This document shows, piece after piece, positions 10,301-19,500 of a stretch of DNA of 64,000 bases; position 1 is the stretch's first letter; every line of letters begins with the position of its first letter. The stretch spans positions 5,454,001 to 5,518,000 of the forward strand of contig NC_059414.1 of the NCBI RefSeq assembly GCF_905220565.1. The letters are read 5' to 3'. A program made the position numbers and the translations under genes. The stretch is from Melitaea cinxia (Eukaryota > Arthropoda > Insecta > Lepidoptera > Nymphalidae). The notes beneath the pieces were generated by a model, which ran no database searches, had not been told where the DNA came from, and was given only the letters and a program-made list of their open reading frames with translations.

Positions 10301-12426
10301 AACTGAATGTTACCACAGCTTAGAAATCGGTAACAAACAATCACGACATAAGCGTTGGTAACAGTCATTTGTTAGTAATTAATATTTAAGTGTTTTTATA
10401 ACAAGTTTTGTGTGCGTAACTCTTTCTCTCATTTTGTGAAATTCTCTGTTCTTTAAGACAAACCTTCCAAACATCTCCTCGGAAGACCTTCGAAAAACAG
10501 GCAAGTGTTAATAAAATCTGCGCCACGGTTTGAGGCTAATGAATGAATTTTAAGTTAGTGACAGTGAAATTTAGACACAGAAAAGATATAATGAACATTC
10601 CATATATGTTAGACCTAAAAACTGTTAAAAATGAGATATTATTGACGACATAAAATTTTGCAAATATCGCGTATTGATATAAGTATTAAAACCAGGAAAT
10701 ATATTACAATTAAATACAATTGAATTGTGATATTTTAAATTTCCAAAAGATCAGACATAGTTTAACAATGAAATAGCGTTACTATAGTAGTGCTATATAG
10801 CATTAAGTCACATAAAGATATATGGTGCTAAAGATATTCGAGCTTATCCATACCGAGCTTTCGGGTCCTACCTTACACATATAAACTTATAAGTTTTTGT
10901 GAATTCAGATTTACATTAAAGACACTCACAACTTTGTCGAAGACCGGCTGATTGTCATTGATGTCTTCTATGAGAATTTTGATTGTACACGCGTCGTCTA
11001 GCTGGGGTTGTCCATTGTCACTAGCTCGTACTGTGATATATGCTTCTTTCTCACGAGATGGCTCATCGTGGTCAAATATCTGTATAATTTTTATTAAATT
11101 TAAAGTGTTATAATTTAAATTTTCTTTACCTTCCTTTATATCCTAATTGAAAGCTAATTTTGATATAAAATCTAATATATTAAATAGAAAAGACTATAAA
11201 AGACTACATCTACGTTTAAATTACTTTCTACAAAATACTTAAACGATAATTATATAATTTACTATTTTAGACGAAAGGTTAAGTAATACTGACATCAGCT
11301 GTAGTAATATTGCCGGTCCAGGGATCAACGTGAAACCTCTCTTTTTCACCAGGCGTAGAAACGAACTTGTAAGTGACTGTTCCGCCCATTTCTGGAGGAT
11401 CTCGATCTACTGCGTGTACCTGCCCATAAAAATATAACATTAATGTCACAAGACTTGACGGGTAATTTTTTTGACGTATAACATATAAAATGAAGAAAAG
11501 TACTAAATGAATGTCAACACAATCAATATTAACAATAAAAAACTCGAATATTTATACGTTATAATACAGTAGTTCGGCTTTACTACGACAAAAAGATATT
11601 ATAAAAACATTAACTCACCGTAAACACATAGGTTCCCACGGGCTGTTCCTCTTTCAATGTTGGCCTATAATTAAGGCACTCCGTGAACAGAGGCTTGTGG
11701 TTGTCCTTCACAGCAAGCTTCGGTGACGTCGCTGGCGTGAACTGAAACCGCGTTAGTGTGTGCCACTACATGAATATACAGCTAACACCACATCACAGGA
11801 AGCTTTGCAACTTACTAATTTGCAACAGTTACATAATTTAACAACAACTTTTAAATAAATATAAAAAATTAAACTTGAAAATTTAATTCAAAATAAATAT
11901 AAACTCTAATTATTTATAAGTTTTTTCCAATTCATAAGAAGCTAAAACAGTCATGCAATATTAAATAAGGTTGGTATAACCAATAATTAAACACAGAAAA
12001 TAATTTATACATACATAAGTTTAATAAAACTTACATTGCTTTTTCCTGATGTAAGGGGATTTAAAGAAACATTGATCATAATAATGAACATGGTATTGTG
12101 GTTAAATGTAATGTACTTACAAATATCCTTGGCAGCTTTAATTCGATATAATCATAGTTATATATAAAATACAATACATATCAGAGCAAAGAATTTACGT
12201 TTTGGAACATGCACGATTCTAAGAATTTTAAAGTTTAAAAATAAGCGGTAAATCAAAATGAACTCTAAGGGGACGAAGCTTCGGGGCAAAAATGTGACTG
12301 AATGATTGATATGATTGACGTTTGGATGGATTCGACGAACTATTATCATACTCACGGATGAATACAACGGCAGATCTAGATGTCTGGAATGCCTTAACCT
12401 CGTCACATGGTGTTTGTGATCTCGAA
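1201..12426 (-). CDS. CadN2: Neural cadherin, CadN2-like (partial gene, 11-12 exons)
   Basis: Classical insect cadherin, a single-pass calcium-dependent homophilic adhesion protein of neurons and other cells. Eleven minus-strand exons between 11741 and 1201 join without a phase conflict and encode consecutive extracellular cadherin repeats, with calcium-binding linkers DINDNQP, DVNDNIP, DKNDNPP, NLNDNPP and DINDNAP, and the strand motifs DxD, LDYE and FDRE. The last exon ends in IFVYNYK, which in fly CadN/CadN2 precedes the membrane-proximal region, so EGF, LamG, transmembrane and catenin-binding parts must lie left of base 1. Compared with remembered fly CadN, the linker DINDNAPFLTN is followed at once by the last repeat, so the intervening repeats of CadN are missing. 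That and the overall divergence favour the shorter CadN2 paralogue. The 4.2-kb gap between the last two exons holds no recognised exon. The 5' limit is unresolved. Family very sure; paralogue assignment about 0.75. Confidence 0.9.
1389..2512 (-). other. Cadherin intron
   Basis: Runs between two phase-matched exons. No repeat or RNA gene was recognised. Confidence 0.7.
2513..2666 (-). CDS. CadN2: CadN2-like exon, last cadherin repeat, N-terminal half
   Basis: 154 bp, phase 0 in, phase 1 out. Acceptor TATTGCAG, donor CAAG|GTAATG. Encodes WYENDPPGQVV and an AENGPPF loop, which match the start of the membrane-proximal repeat in fly neural cadherins. Joins in frame to 1388..1201. Confidence 0.9.
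5590..5815 (+). repeat. Short interspersed repeat, CCCGCGACTTCGTCCGCGTGG family
   Basis: Shares a head (GACTTCGTCCGCGTGGAATTTAAC), the AGCCTAAGTTACTCCTT block and the CAGCCGTTTCAGAGATTAGC block with copies at 7046, 34583, 37373 and 49593. This copy is truncated after the CAGACAGACA tract. Confidence 0.8.
6590..6670 (-). repeat. Probable tRNA-derived SINE remnant
   Basis: Contains GTTTGCCATGAGCGAAGTTCGAACC, similar to the copy at 40460-40510, including a B-box-like GTTCGAAC. Heavily decayed. It lies within the cadherin intron, about 60 bases from the splice donor at 6728. Confidence 0.45.
6729..7010 (-). CDS. CadN2: CadN2-like exon, one cadherin repeat
   Basis: 282 bp, 94 codons, phase 0 on both sides. 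Acceptor TTACACAG, donor ACTAAT|GTAAGT. Contains YDPDLDRNE, LDRDQPSG and the linker DINDNAPFLTN. In fly CadN more repeats follow this linker; here the next exon found begins the last repeat. Confidence 0.93.
7046..7382 (+). repeat. Short interspersed repeat, full-length-like copy
   Basis: Same family as 5590-5815. Runs from ACTAGCTATGATCGCGATTTCG to a 3' end AGTAAAAAGCGGTTATTTTAATATTACAAACAGATACTCC and GTATAGAT. Contains a CAGACAGA and an ATAC microsatellite. It lies in the intron between cadherin exons 7010 and 7665. Confidence 0.85.
7665..7936 (-). CDS. CadN2: CadN2-like exon, cadherin repeat
   Basis: 272 bp, phase 1 in, phase 0 out. Acceptor TTTCTACAG, donor GTTAAG|GTAATA. Contains a VTYSIVAGN strand, LDYENITSY, VRAFDG and the linker NLNDNPPVF. 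Confidence 0.93.
8163..8655 (-). CDS. CadN2: CadN2-like exon, largest, spans two linkers
   Basis: 493 bp, phase 0 in, phase 1 out. Acceptor TTGTTACAG, donor ATACCG|GTAATG. Contains DVNDNIPIF, GSVLENEPPGTPV, RAFDADGT, FDREERSFYN and DKNDNPPHF, strongly characteristic of the neural cadherin group. Confidence 0.95.
8737..8914 (-). CDS. CadN2: CadN2-like exon, cadherin repeat
   Basis: 178 bp, phase 2 in, phase 0 out. Acceptor CATTTGCAG, donor ATACAG|GTACAT. Contains TEQTNKWHTF and LDYEKITDYTLTVRIQ, which align with the fly CadN segment around TAQTNKFHTF and LDYESIKEYNLTIRV. Confidence 0.93.
9168..9370 (-). CDS. CadN2: CadN2-like exon with degenerate linker
   Basis: 203 bp, phase 0 in, phase 2 out. 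Acceptor TTTATGCAG, donor GCAAT|GTAAGT. The linker reads VVESNKKSPSF, without the usual DxND calcium ligands; fly CadN is also degenerate here (VVDRANNPPVW). The linker between these two repeats is probably calcium-poor and flexible. Confidence 0.9.
9578..9763 (-). CDS. CadN2: CadN2-like exon, cadherin repeat
   Basis: 186 bp, 62 codons, phase 0 on both sides. Acceptor GCGTGCAG, donor ATTGAT|GTAAGT. Contains ISATDIDDGNNS and a GVIFLNKTID strand. Confidence 0.92.
9764..10929 (-). other. Cadherin intron, 1.17 kb
   Basis: Between phase-matched exons; no recognisable repeat or gene. Confidence 0.65.
10930..11079 (-). CDS. CadN2: CadN2-like exon, end of a repeat and linker
   Basis: 150 bp, 50 codons, phase 0 on both sides. 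Acceptor AATTATACAG, donor AAAGTT|GTGAGT. Encodes FDHDEPSREKEAY, VRASDNG and the linker DINDNQPVF. It is not visible as a single long reading frame, so it was placed from its splice sites. Confidence 0.88.
11294..11419 (-). CDS. CadN2: CadN2-like exon, mid repeat
   Basis: 126 bp, 42 codons, phase 0 on both sides. Acceptor TATGGGCAG, donor GCTGAT|GTCAGT. Encodes VHAVDRDPPE and FHVDPWTGNITTAD, the standard middle of a cadherin repeat. Found by splice sites and frame continuity with its neighbours. Confidence 0.87.
11619..11741 (-). CDS. CadN2: CadN2-like exon, start of a repeat
   Basis: 123 bp, 41 codons, phase 0 out, donor ACG|GTGAGT. Encodes VKDNHKPLFTEC followed by LKEEQPVGTYVFT, a linker and A-strand that align with fly CadN VNDNKPVFKDC. 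The acceptor is ambiguous: GGTTTCAG at 11742 gives phase 0, while an AG ten bases further in (exon starting 11731) gives phase 1. The choice depends on the reading frame of the upstream candidate exon. Confidence 0.85.
12356..12426 (-). CDS. Candidate upstream CadN2-like exon, frame uncertain
   Basis: 71 bp bounded by a good acceptor (CTTTCCAG) and donor (CATCC|GTGAGT). Two frames are open. One ends ...TSRSAVVFI and resembles the last strand of the preceding CadN repeat (TSTAVVVVFI), pairing with an exon start at 11731. The other contains HHVTRLRHSR, a basic stretch like a pro-domain cleavage region, and pairs with an exon start at 11741. Both are phase-compatible. An exon is likely; its reading is open. 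Confidence 0.5.
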
Positions 12427-12870
12427 CTGGAAAGAAAATAACACTTTATTACTATAATTCTCTAATCTAAATAAAACTTATAACATATAATTAATTGTGT
12501 TTGCAGGCAAACGAAAAAAAAAAAAACCGACTTCAATTATATTAACAAGTAATACCACATAGGTAGACGAAAAAATTGTTAAGTAAATACGCATTAGCAG
12601 AGATTACTCCAAAAGTTGTATTCAGATCTCGATGAAATTTAAATGTGGCCACATGATAAATATCAGCTTTCGATTAAATTAAAAATCATCAAAATCGGTA
12701 CACCCAGTAAAAAGTTATATGGATTTTTGTGTGTTCCTCGATTTCTGGGATCCCATCATCAAATCCTGGTTTCTTTATCATGGTACCAAACCAGGGATAT
12801 CCTTTCCAACAAAAAAAGAATTATCAAAATCGGTTCATAAACGACGAAGTTATCCCCGAACATATATATA

Positions 12871-13996
12871 TCCAAAAGACGGAAGAATATAATCAACCGC
12901 TGTGTATGGCATTTGTGGACTACGAGAAAGCCTTCGACTCCGTCGAGACCTGGGCTGTCCTGGACTCTCTGCAGAGATGTCATATCGACTGGCGATATAT
13001 CGAGGTACTAAAATCTATGTACGACGCGGCGACGATGACCGTTCATGTCAATGACCAAAGAACAAGACCTATTTCCCTCCGGCGCGGGGTAAGACAGGGG
13101 GATGTAATATCACCGAAACTGTTTACCACTGCGCTAGAGGATGTTTTTAAGACCTTGGATTGGGGGGAACGGGGCATCAACGTCAACGGTGAATTCATCT
13201 CTCACCTTCGTTTCGCCGACGATATTGTCATCTTTGCGGAGACGCTGGATGAGTTAGGCCAAATGCTGGCCGGCCTAAACGAGTCCTCCCGACGTGTCGG
13301 TCTCTGTATGAACTTGGATAAGACGAAAGTTATGTTTAACAACCAAGTCATACCGATACCGGTATCGGTCGATGGTACCCTTCTCGAAGTTGTTCAGGAT
13401 TATATTTACCTAGGCCATACTATCCAACTAGGCCGCAACAACTTCGAGAAGGAGGCCGATAGGAGGATTCGGTTGGGCTGGGCGGCGTTTGGCAGACTCC
13501 GTCGAGTCTTCACTTCGAAGATTCCGCAATGCTTGAAGACAAAAGTTTTCGAGCAATGCGTCCTGCCTGTGTTAACATACGGAGCCGAGACGTGGACACT
13601 GACCAAGGGACTGGTCCACAAGCTTAAAGTCGCTCAACGTGCAATGGAACGGGCTATGCTTGGGGTCTCTCTCAAAGACAGGCTTAGAAATGAGACTATC
13701 CGCGAGAGAACGAAAGTAACCGACATAGCCCACAGAATTAGCAAGTTGAAGTGGCAGTGGGCTGGTCATCTGTGTCGCAGGACCGATGGCCGTTGGAGTA
13801 GACGGGTCCTAGAGTGGAGACCGCGTCTTGGCAAACGCAGTGTGGGACGTCCTCCGGCCCGTTGGACCGACGATCTACGTAAGATTGCCGGTGTAGGCTG
13901 GATGAGGATTGCGGAAGACCGGGATGTGTGGCGCGAACTTGGGGAGGCCTATGTCCAGCAGTGGACTGCGATAGGCTGAAGTGATGATGATGATGA

Positions 13997-14000
<4 letters not shown>
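12871..14000 (+). mobile_element. RTE-clade non-LTR retrotransposon, 5'-truncated
   Basis: Retains the C-terminal part of the single RTE reading frame and a short 3' end made of GATGAT repeats, running into a long AT microsatellite. RTE elements typically end in simple repeats rather than poly(A), which fits. It interrupts the repeat at 12513-14122. Two other stretches with the same 3' tail occur at 39093-39190 (minus) and 61261-61305 (plus). Confidence 0.88.
12876..13979 (+). CDS. RTE reverse transcriptase, C-terminal fragment
   Basis: About 367 intact codons. Begins inside the palm domain at CMAFVDYEKAFDSV (catalytic aspartate motif A), then RRGVRQGDVISPKLF (motif B region), then RFADDIVIFA at 13209-13238 (the F/YxDD catalytic box), then LGHTIQ and the C-terminal region with LTYGAETW and WAGHLCRR, which are characteristic of RTE elements. 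The endonuclease domain and the first RT motifs are missing because of 5' truncation. The frame continues upstream to 12729, but those codons belong to the older repeat and are not part of the element. No stop or frameshift is visible in the retained part, suggesting a fairly recent insertion. There is no RNase H, as expected for the clade. Confidence 0.9.
   Translation, partial: KTEEYNQPLCMAFVDYEKAFDSVETWAVLDSLQRCHIDWRYIEVLKSMYDAATMTVHVNDQRTRPISLRRGVRQGDVISPKLFTTALEDVFKTLDWGERGINVNGEFISHLRFADDIVIFAETLDELGQMLAGLNESSRRVGLCMNLDKTKVMFNNQVIPIPVSVDGTLLEVVQDYIYLGHTIQLGRNNFEKEADRRIRLGWAAFGRLRRVFTSKIPQCLKTKVFEQCVLPVLTYGAETWTLTKGLVHKLKVAQRAMERAMLGVSLKDRLRNETIRERTKVTDIAHRISKLKWQWAGHLCRRTDGRWSRRVLEWRPRLGKRSVGRPPARWTDDLRKIAGVGWMRIAEDRDVWRELGEAYVQQWTAIG

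Positions 14001-14073
<73 letters not shown>
13999..14073. repeat. (AT)n microsatellite
   Basis: About 37 AT dinucleotides directly after the GATGAT tail of the RTE copy. Confidence 0.95.
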
Positions 14074-14076
<3 letters not shown>

Positions 14077-14164
14077 CGGTCGAATTGAGTAACTTCCTCC
14101 TTTTTTGAAGTCGGTTAAGAAAACATACGTAAGGAAGTAATTATTTTTGCCCATTTTTATATTT

Positions 14165-14575
14165 CTGACTAGCCCGTGTTGGCGTAGTTTGTATAACCCT
14201 GCTTTTCTTGCGTTCCTGCTCCGGGGGCTGTGGGTTCGATTCCCGCGCCGTGCCTGGGTGTATTATATAACTAGGTGACCCCACAAACGTTGTTTTGCCA
14301 TATATTTTAGTAGCCCCCTTAAACCCCTCCTCATATAACTTAGAGGTATGAAAAATAGATGTTGGCTGATTCTCAGACCTACCCGATTTACACACAAATA
14401 TTTCATAAAAATGGTTCCAGCTATTTCGAAGGAGTATTTTAACTACAAACCATTGTAACACGAGAATTTTATATATAAGAAATATGTTTAATTATATATG
14501 CATTATTTGTATGTATGTTTATCGAAAAAACATAAGCATTCCTACCTTAGAAACAAACACTCGGTCGGTGTGTTT
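14165..14575 (+). mobile_element. tRNA-derived SINE interrupted by another repeat
   Basis: Head at 14168-14260 with an A-box-like TGGCGTAGTTTG and a perfect B box GGTTCGATTCC. The 3' body resumes at about 14480 and ends in CATAAGCATTCCTACCTTAGAAAC. Between them (about 14268-14480) lies a separate repeat beginning ACTAGGTGACCCCACAAACG and ending ACACGAGAATTTTATATATAAG. The nested order shows that the SINE is older. Confidence 0.7.
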
Positions 14576-15117
14576 GTTATAGATAATACAATTATTTATT
14601 ATTCTAAGCAAGTATTAATTAGGTACTGTACTATACTATCTATTACCTTTCAATCTTTCAGTCAAAACCTACGTGAATAATGCAATGAGCTGTTCTTATA
14701 CTTACAGTATTGTAAATAACATATATTCATATACATAGATATGTTTTCGTGAGATAAAAGGTCTACAAACTCAACAAAACCATTAAGTGATAGCTTCATT
14801 TGTATTTAGGCTATCTTAACAATTATAATGCCTGAGTAAATTAAAACTATCAGTAAAGTGCAACGGCGTCGTGTCTAACAGATACACACGAAGTTTGGAA
14901 GTTGATTACAAAATGATCATTATCTCTGAGTACGCCGTTTATTTATGGGCTTATCTCATTATCTTGTTATCTTGAGCGTCGTAAATTAATGGCTATACTG
15001 CTTTACTTCCAGTGGCAGTTTTTTTAGCGCAAATAGTATGTCTTCTTAATTAATGAAATAAGCATTTTTTTATTATTTATTTTATTCTGTAATCGTTTTA
15101 ATAAAATAAATGCTAGA
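14576..15117. other. AT-rich DNA, nothing recognised
   Basis: No open frame, RNA gene or known repeat was seen. Confidence 0.5.
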
Positions 15118-15398
15118 TATCTATACTAATGACAAACATTTGTATTGGCTATAATGGTGTTTGCCGTGATCTGGGTGTTTGTGCAGTCCTTGTGGGTCTC
15201 CCCACTGTGCCTCGGAGAGCACGTTAAGCCGTCGGTCCCGGTTGTTATCATGTACACCTGATAGTGATCGTTACTCATAGTAGGGAATATATTCGCCAAC
15301 CCGCATTGGAGCAGCGTGGTGGATTAAGCTCTGATCCTTCTCCTACATGGGGAAAGAGGCCTATACCCAGTAGTGGGATATCACAGGCTGAAGCGTAT
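15118..15398 (+). mobile_element. SINE body, copy without tRNA head
   Basis: Contains the CAGTCCTTGTGGGTCTCC, GAGAGCACGTTAAGCCGTCGG and CTCCTACATGGGGAAAGAGG blocks seen in the opposite orientation at 37000-37328. The 3' end, GAGGCCTATACCCAGTAGTGGG..AGGCTGAA, resembles the tail of the RTE element at 13950-13980. Confidence 0.8.
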
Positions 15399-16225
15399 CT
15401 ATATTAATATTATAAAGCTGAAGAGTTTGTTTGTCTGTTTGCTTGAACGCGCTAATGGTAATTCAATTGAATTTTTCAAATCAAATTTTTCAACATCAAT
15501 AATAATATATCTATATTGAATAATTTCAAATTGAAATATATAATTTAGATTTGGTCATGAATGTGCATTAGAACATACTTGCCATTACTGGAAATATTTT
15601 AATAATGATATTTACAACCGCTGCTTCTCTGATGTAAGTCATGACGTGATGTATTATTTTTTTTTTTTTTTTTATGTCATTAGGTCGGCAAACAAGCGTA
15701 CGGCTCACCTGATGGTAAGCGATTACCGTAGCTTATAGACAACTGCGACACCAGAAGCATCGCAAGCGCGTTGCCGACCCAATCCCCAATCCCCCCAGGA
15801 GCTCTGGTCACCTTACTCACCAACAGGAACACAATACTGCTTGAAAACAGTATTATTTTGCTGTGATCTTCTGTAAGGTCGAGGTACTACCCCAGTCGGG
15901 CTGCTCCATATTTTGAGCAGGAAATTCCTGCTGTGCCCTACCTCAGTTATTATAATAGCATTCAGTCTTAGCTACGTAGGTATCCAATTATATTATCGTA
16001 TTAAAAACGCAGAATTAGAGTAAGTAAGGTCGTCTTTTAATGGCAAAAGAAATAATACTGTTTTCAAGCAGTTCTCAGGAACTACTGGTTGCTTTAGAAA
16101 AATTCTTTCAGTGTTAGATAGCCCATTTATCGAGGAAGGCAAAAGGAATATAGGCTATATAATATTTTATTACCTCTTTTTTTCCTTAAATTAACGTGGG
16201 TGAAACCGTGGTATACATCTAGTGT
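15399..16225. repeat. Interspersed repeat with nested LINE tail
   Basis: Outer repeat begins TATCTATATTAATATTATAAAG and ends ACGTGGGTGAAACCGTGGTATACATCTAGT. Related sequence in the opposite sense lies at about 33215-33437, and a third piece at about 40240-40405. A LINE 3' end with a T-run lies inside it (15655-15960). Confidence 0.65.
15655..15960 (-). mobile_element. 3' end of a poly(A) LINE or SINE
   Basis: A run of about 20 T at 15656-15673 is the poly(A) tail of a minus-strand element, followed by GTCGGCAAACAAGCGTACGG and GCATCGCAAGCGCGTTGCCGACC blocks common in Lepidoptera. A short related piece (CTGTTTTCAAGCAG) recurs at about 16058. Confidence 0.7.
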
Positions 16226-16317
16226 AGTTATATTATTATTAACATATCAAAGTATGTCTAAGTATTTATGGTTTTAAAATATTATTGTAAGTAAAGATAG
16301 ACATCTTTATATTTAAC

Positions 16318-16510
16318 TAGCTCATTGGTACAGTATGGCGACTGTGTTTTCTGCTCCGTGGGTTATAGTTTCGATTCTCGAACCGAGTCTAGATGTAACA
16401 AATATTTATTTCTATATAATTATGTCTTATTTATATGCACATTTTTAACATACAACATAAGTATTAAGTTAAGAGTATTCTACCTTAGGAACTGACAAGT
16501 GTGTGTATGA
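16318..16510 (+). mobile_element. tRNA-derived SINE copy
   Basis: Same family as 14165-14575. Head GCTCATTGGTACAGTATGGCG, decayed B box GTTTCGATTCTCG, 3' body AACATAAGTATTAAGTTAAGAGTATTCTACCTTAGGAAC. Confidence 0.65.
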
Positions 16511-19500
16511 TGAAAAAAAAAAAAAAACTATTTCGTAACTTTTAATTCGTATTTTTATAGGAAGTGACATAGATAGGTATTACTGAATTCTAATAAAGAG
16601 AGATTTGAATAATAGCGATATTTAAAGTATAATTCAATACGTAATATATTTGTGCGTGTGTTATTGTGATAAAGCTTGTCGGTCGACTTGTTACCGAAAT
16701 GATAGTGACGTAATTGCCATTATTTAGCTGAACTATCTAATAACCCATTTATTCAATACCTACTATCAAAAGCCGATCGACATCGTGTTCTTTGTATTTA
16801 TTATTAGATTTTTTTTCTACATTAATAAAAATACACGACATAATTATGTCTATTTTAGAACTACGTAATATTTTATAAGCCCCTAAATTATATTAATAAA
16901 CTGACGTTCTAAAGCAAATAAAAAAAAATCGAATCAAAGTATCTATAGAATGTAACTTTTACAAGACAATTTTAATTCTATGATTCTATGCTTATTTCTC
17001 TACTCCTACAAGGAGAAAAAGCTGTGTCCAGCAGAGGCATGTTACCAAATTACGAGTATATCATTCAAACTATTATTTAATGTTATCCCTCCTACACAAA
17101 ATTTTATTAAATATCAAAATAAATAAGTGAACTATAATATATAGCATTGTGGGTACACTAATAAACATTGTACATTTATAAAATATTTAACATAATTCAA
17201 TGAATTCATCTAAAACTCTTCTTACTAAGCATGGCAGCTTAACGAAAAATTATTTCTACATAATAACTCCTACATTTGTGCGTTCAAAGCAAAAAAATAT
17301 TAGTTATATTAGTATATATTGAAATGTAACATAGAAATTTCTTTTAAAATTAGGCAGGCCAATGATTAGTAATAAATTCGGGTACTGTTAACATAACAAA
17401 ACAAACAAGAGTCCAATTTGCGGTATTTACTGATACCTTGTTGAGTAAAGGTGCGTAGGTTTTGTATTTGCTTTTACCCAAAACATCTAATTAAATTTAC
17501 AATTCCTAAAAAGATATTGATATTAACATTCAAAGGACCTTTAATGGTTTTTAAGGTTGACGAATAATTTTATTGATATTGGTAGGTGTAGAAATAAGGT
17601 TACGATTTTCTATCCGTATATCTTTATATTACTAACGTTATGGTACAAATGAAACACATGTTAAAATATATGACATATGTGTACCTATATACTATGCTTT
17701 CACATGTAAATTTTAGGAATAATAAATTCAATTAGAGCCTTGTACATACTAAGAATGTGAAACAAATGGATAGTTCTAGACACAAATAATCGGAACTCCT
17801 AAATCGTTTTTTTTTTTAATTGAAAAGATATTTTAATGTAAATACAGCTAGTAAAAAGAAGTTTTGCTTTTTAAGCCACTTTAAAGAGGTTTAATATTTC
17901 CAGACGTCAATGCACAAACTAGGTAAATGTCAATGAAAATCCCAAATATATTGTTGACATTGGCAGATTTTAGATTAAACACGCATTATAATTATCGAAA
18001 TTCTAAATGACAGACGATTTTCATCTGAATTCAATAAATTTTAATTTAAAGGCTTGCTAAATAATGACATCTAAATTGTATGTCATTCAAACATGGCTGT
18101 CTATTAGTCGAGTTGTTAACAGTATTTTTGTACGCGCGTCGTGTGCAGGGATTAAAACGTTAGACAATCTCTATGCTGTTGTAAAAGGAACAGCTGCTGT
18201 TTACTTTCTTTTTAATTTTGTTTACAAAACGGTCCGTCAATATGATGATGCTTGTATCAAAATATTACCTACTACTTTACATTCGACATAGCGACCAAAC
18301 TCACAATTTTGTTGTGTTTGAATTTTTTTTACGCATTAATAAAAAAACTAGCTGTTCTAAACTTAATTTGTTAAACAAAGACCGAAATAACATTACGACA
18401 ACATTAAGAATGAAAACAATGTTAAGATTCATAATTAAAAAGGTTTAAATGAAAAAATGATTGAATTATAAATAACCTACTACTACTTTTTAATTAATTA
18501 TATTTTTTGAAAATTTGTTATAGGCGACTGGTGTCATCTAAACAATAATCTAAAAGTATGATTTTTGTAATGCATAGATTATTACATATTATTTCATTGT
18601 CTTAGAATTAATAAGCGAGTTAAAATTGATTAATTCTATTTCACTAAAATGACAGAACACACAAATACGATTGTGATCAAGTAACGAATAATATTAATCA
18701 TCGTTACGTTGATCTCAGTTACGCTTTACGTGAAATATTCAATTAATCAATACGTTCTTGTTTACAAAACCGACATGACGCGTTATATTAAATTGACCTT
18801 AGAGTTTCACACGTGCCTGTAAATGTTGTGGAAAGTTCACCCTCGAGCCAATGCTCTGGAGAACAATTTGTAACGCTATCGCTGAAGATCATTGTTAGTG
18901 TAATGAAAAACAATCTTTACGTGATATAATTATTTATTGATGAGATTTGTTCTTGCAACGATAGTTTTCATATGATGAACTGTATCATTTTCTTTGTAGA
19001 TAAACAGTTAAATATTTTCATTTTTATTTTTGTTAAATAAATATATGTAATAAAAGAAATGTTTATTATTTTCTTTAAAAGTGACTAACATTCCATTTGT
19101 TATTCATTTTTGTTTTTGTATTTTTACGTACAAACATGTCAGCACCTAATAATTCGTAACAAGCATCATTACACAGTTCTATAAAATCAGACAAATCCTG
19201 TTTCATTTTAAGTATATAATATCAACATAAAAAAATATCACATTTTACAATAGGAGATAGATTCCCCCACCTGTATCGCAGACGAGGCTCTGCGTGTTCC
19301 TGACACCGGAACCTAGCTTTTTTCTCAGCAATCCTTTGTTAGGTTTCCTTTACACCGGGGCCGGGGCCCCTCGAGGTCGGGGGTTAAAGAAGGGGGCCAT
19401 TGTGTCGAGCCAATTTGAATATTCAAGTGTGGGCACGTTCCGTAAATGATGTCGATTGCCGTTGAGGGGATTAGATATTTTTTTTCCTATTTGGCCACTT

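Larger units (their letters stand above)
12513..14122. repeat. Interspersed repeat split by an RTE insertion
   Basis: Left part about 12513-12870, right part about 14074-14122. The two ends are inverted (ACCGACTTCAA at 12527 and TTGAAGTCGGT at about 14106). A second uninterrupted copy lies at about 33885-34140 and shows the same order: AGTAATAC..GTAGGTAGACG, then ATCGAAATCGGT.CACCC, then GAATTGAG before the terminal block. A repeat with short inverted ends suggests a non-autonomous DNA element, but the family is not named from sequence alone. Confidence 0.7.

Noticed and set aside
12643..12875. N-terminal extension of the RTE reading frame and a small overlapping frame
   Set aside because: These codons lie in the older host repeat and have no RT motif. 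The second copy at 33885 shows they are repeat sequence.
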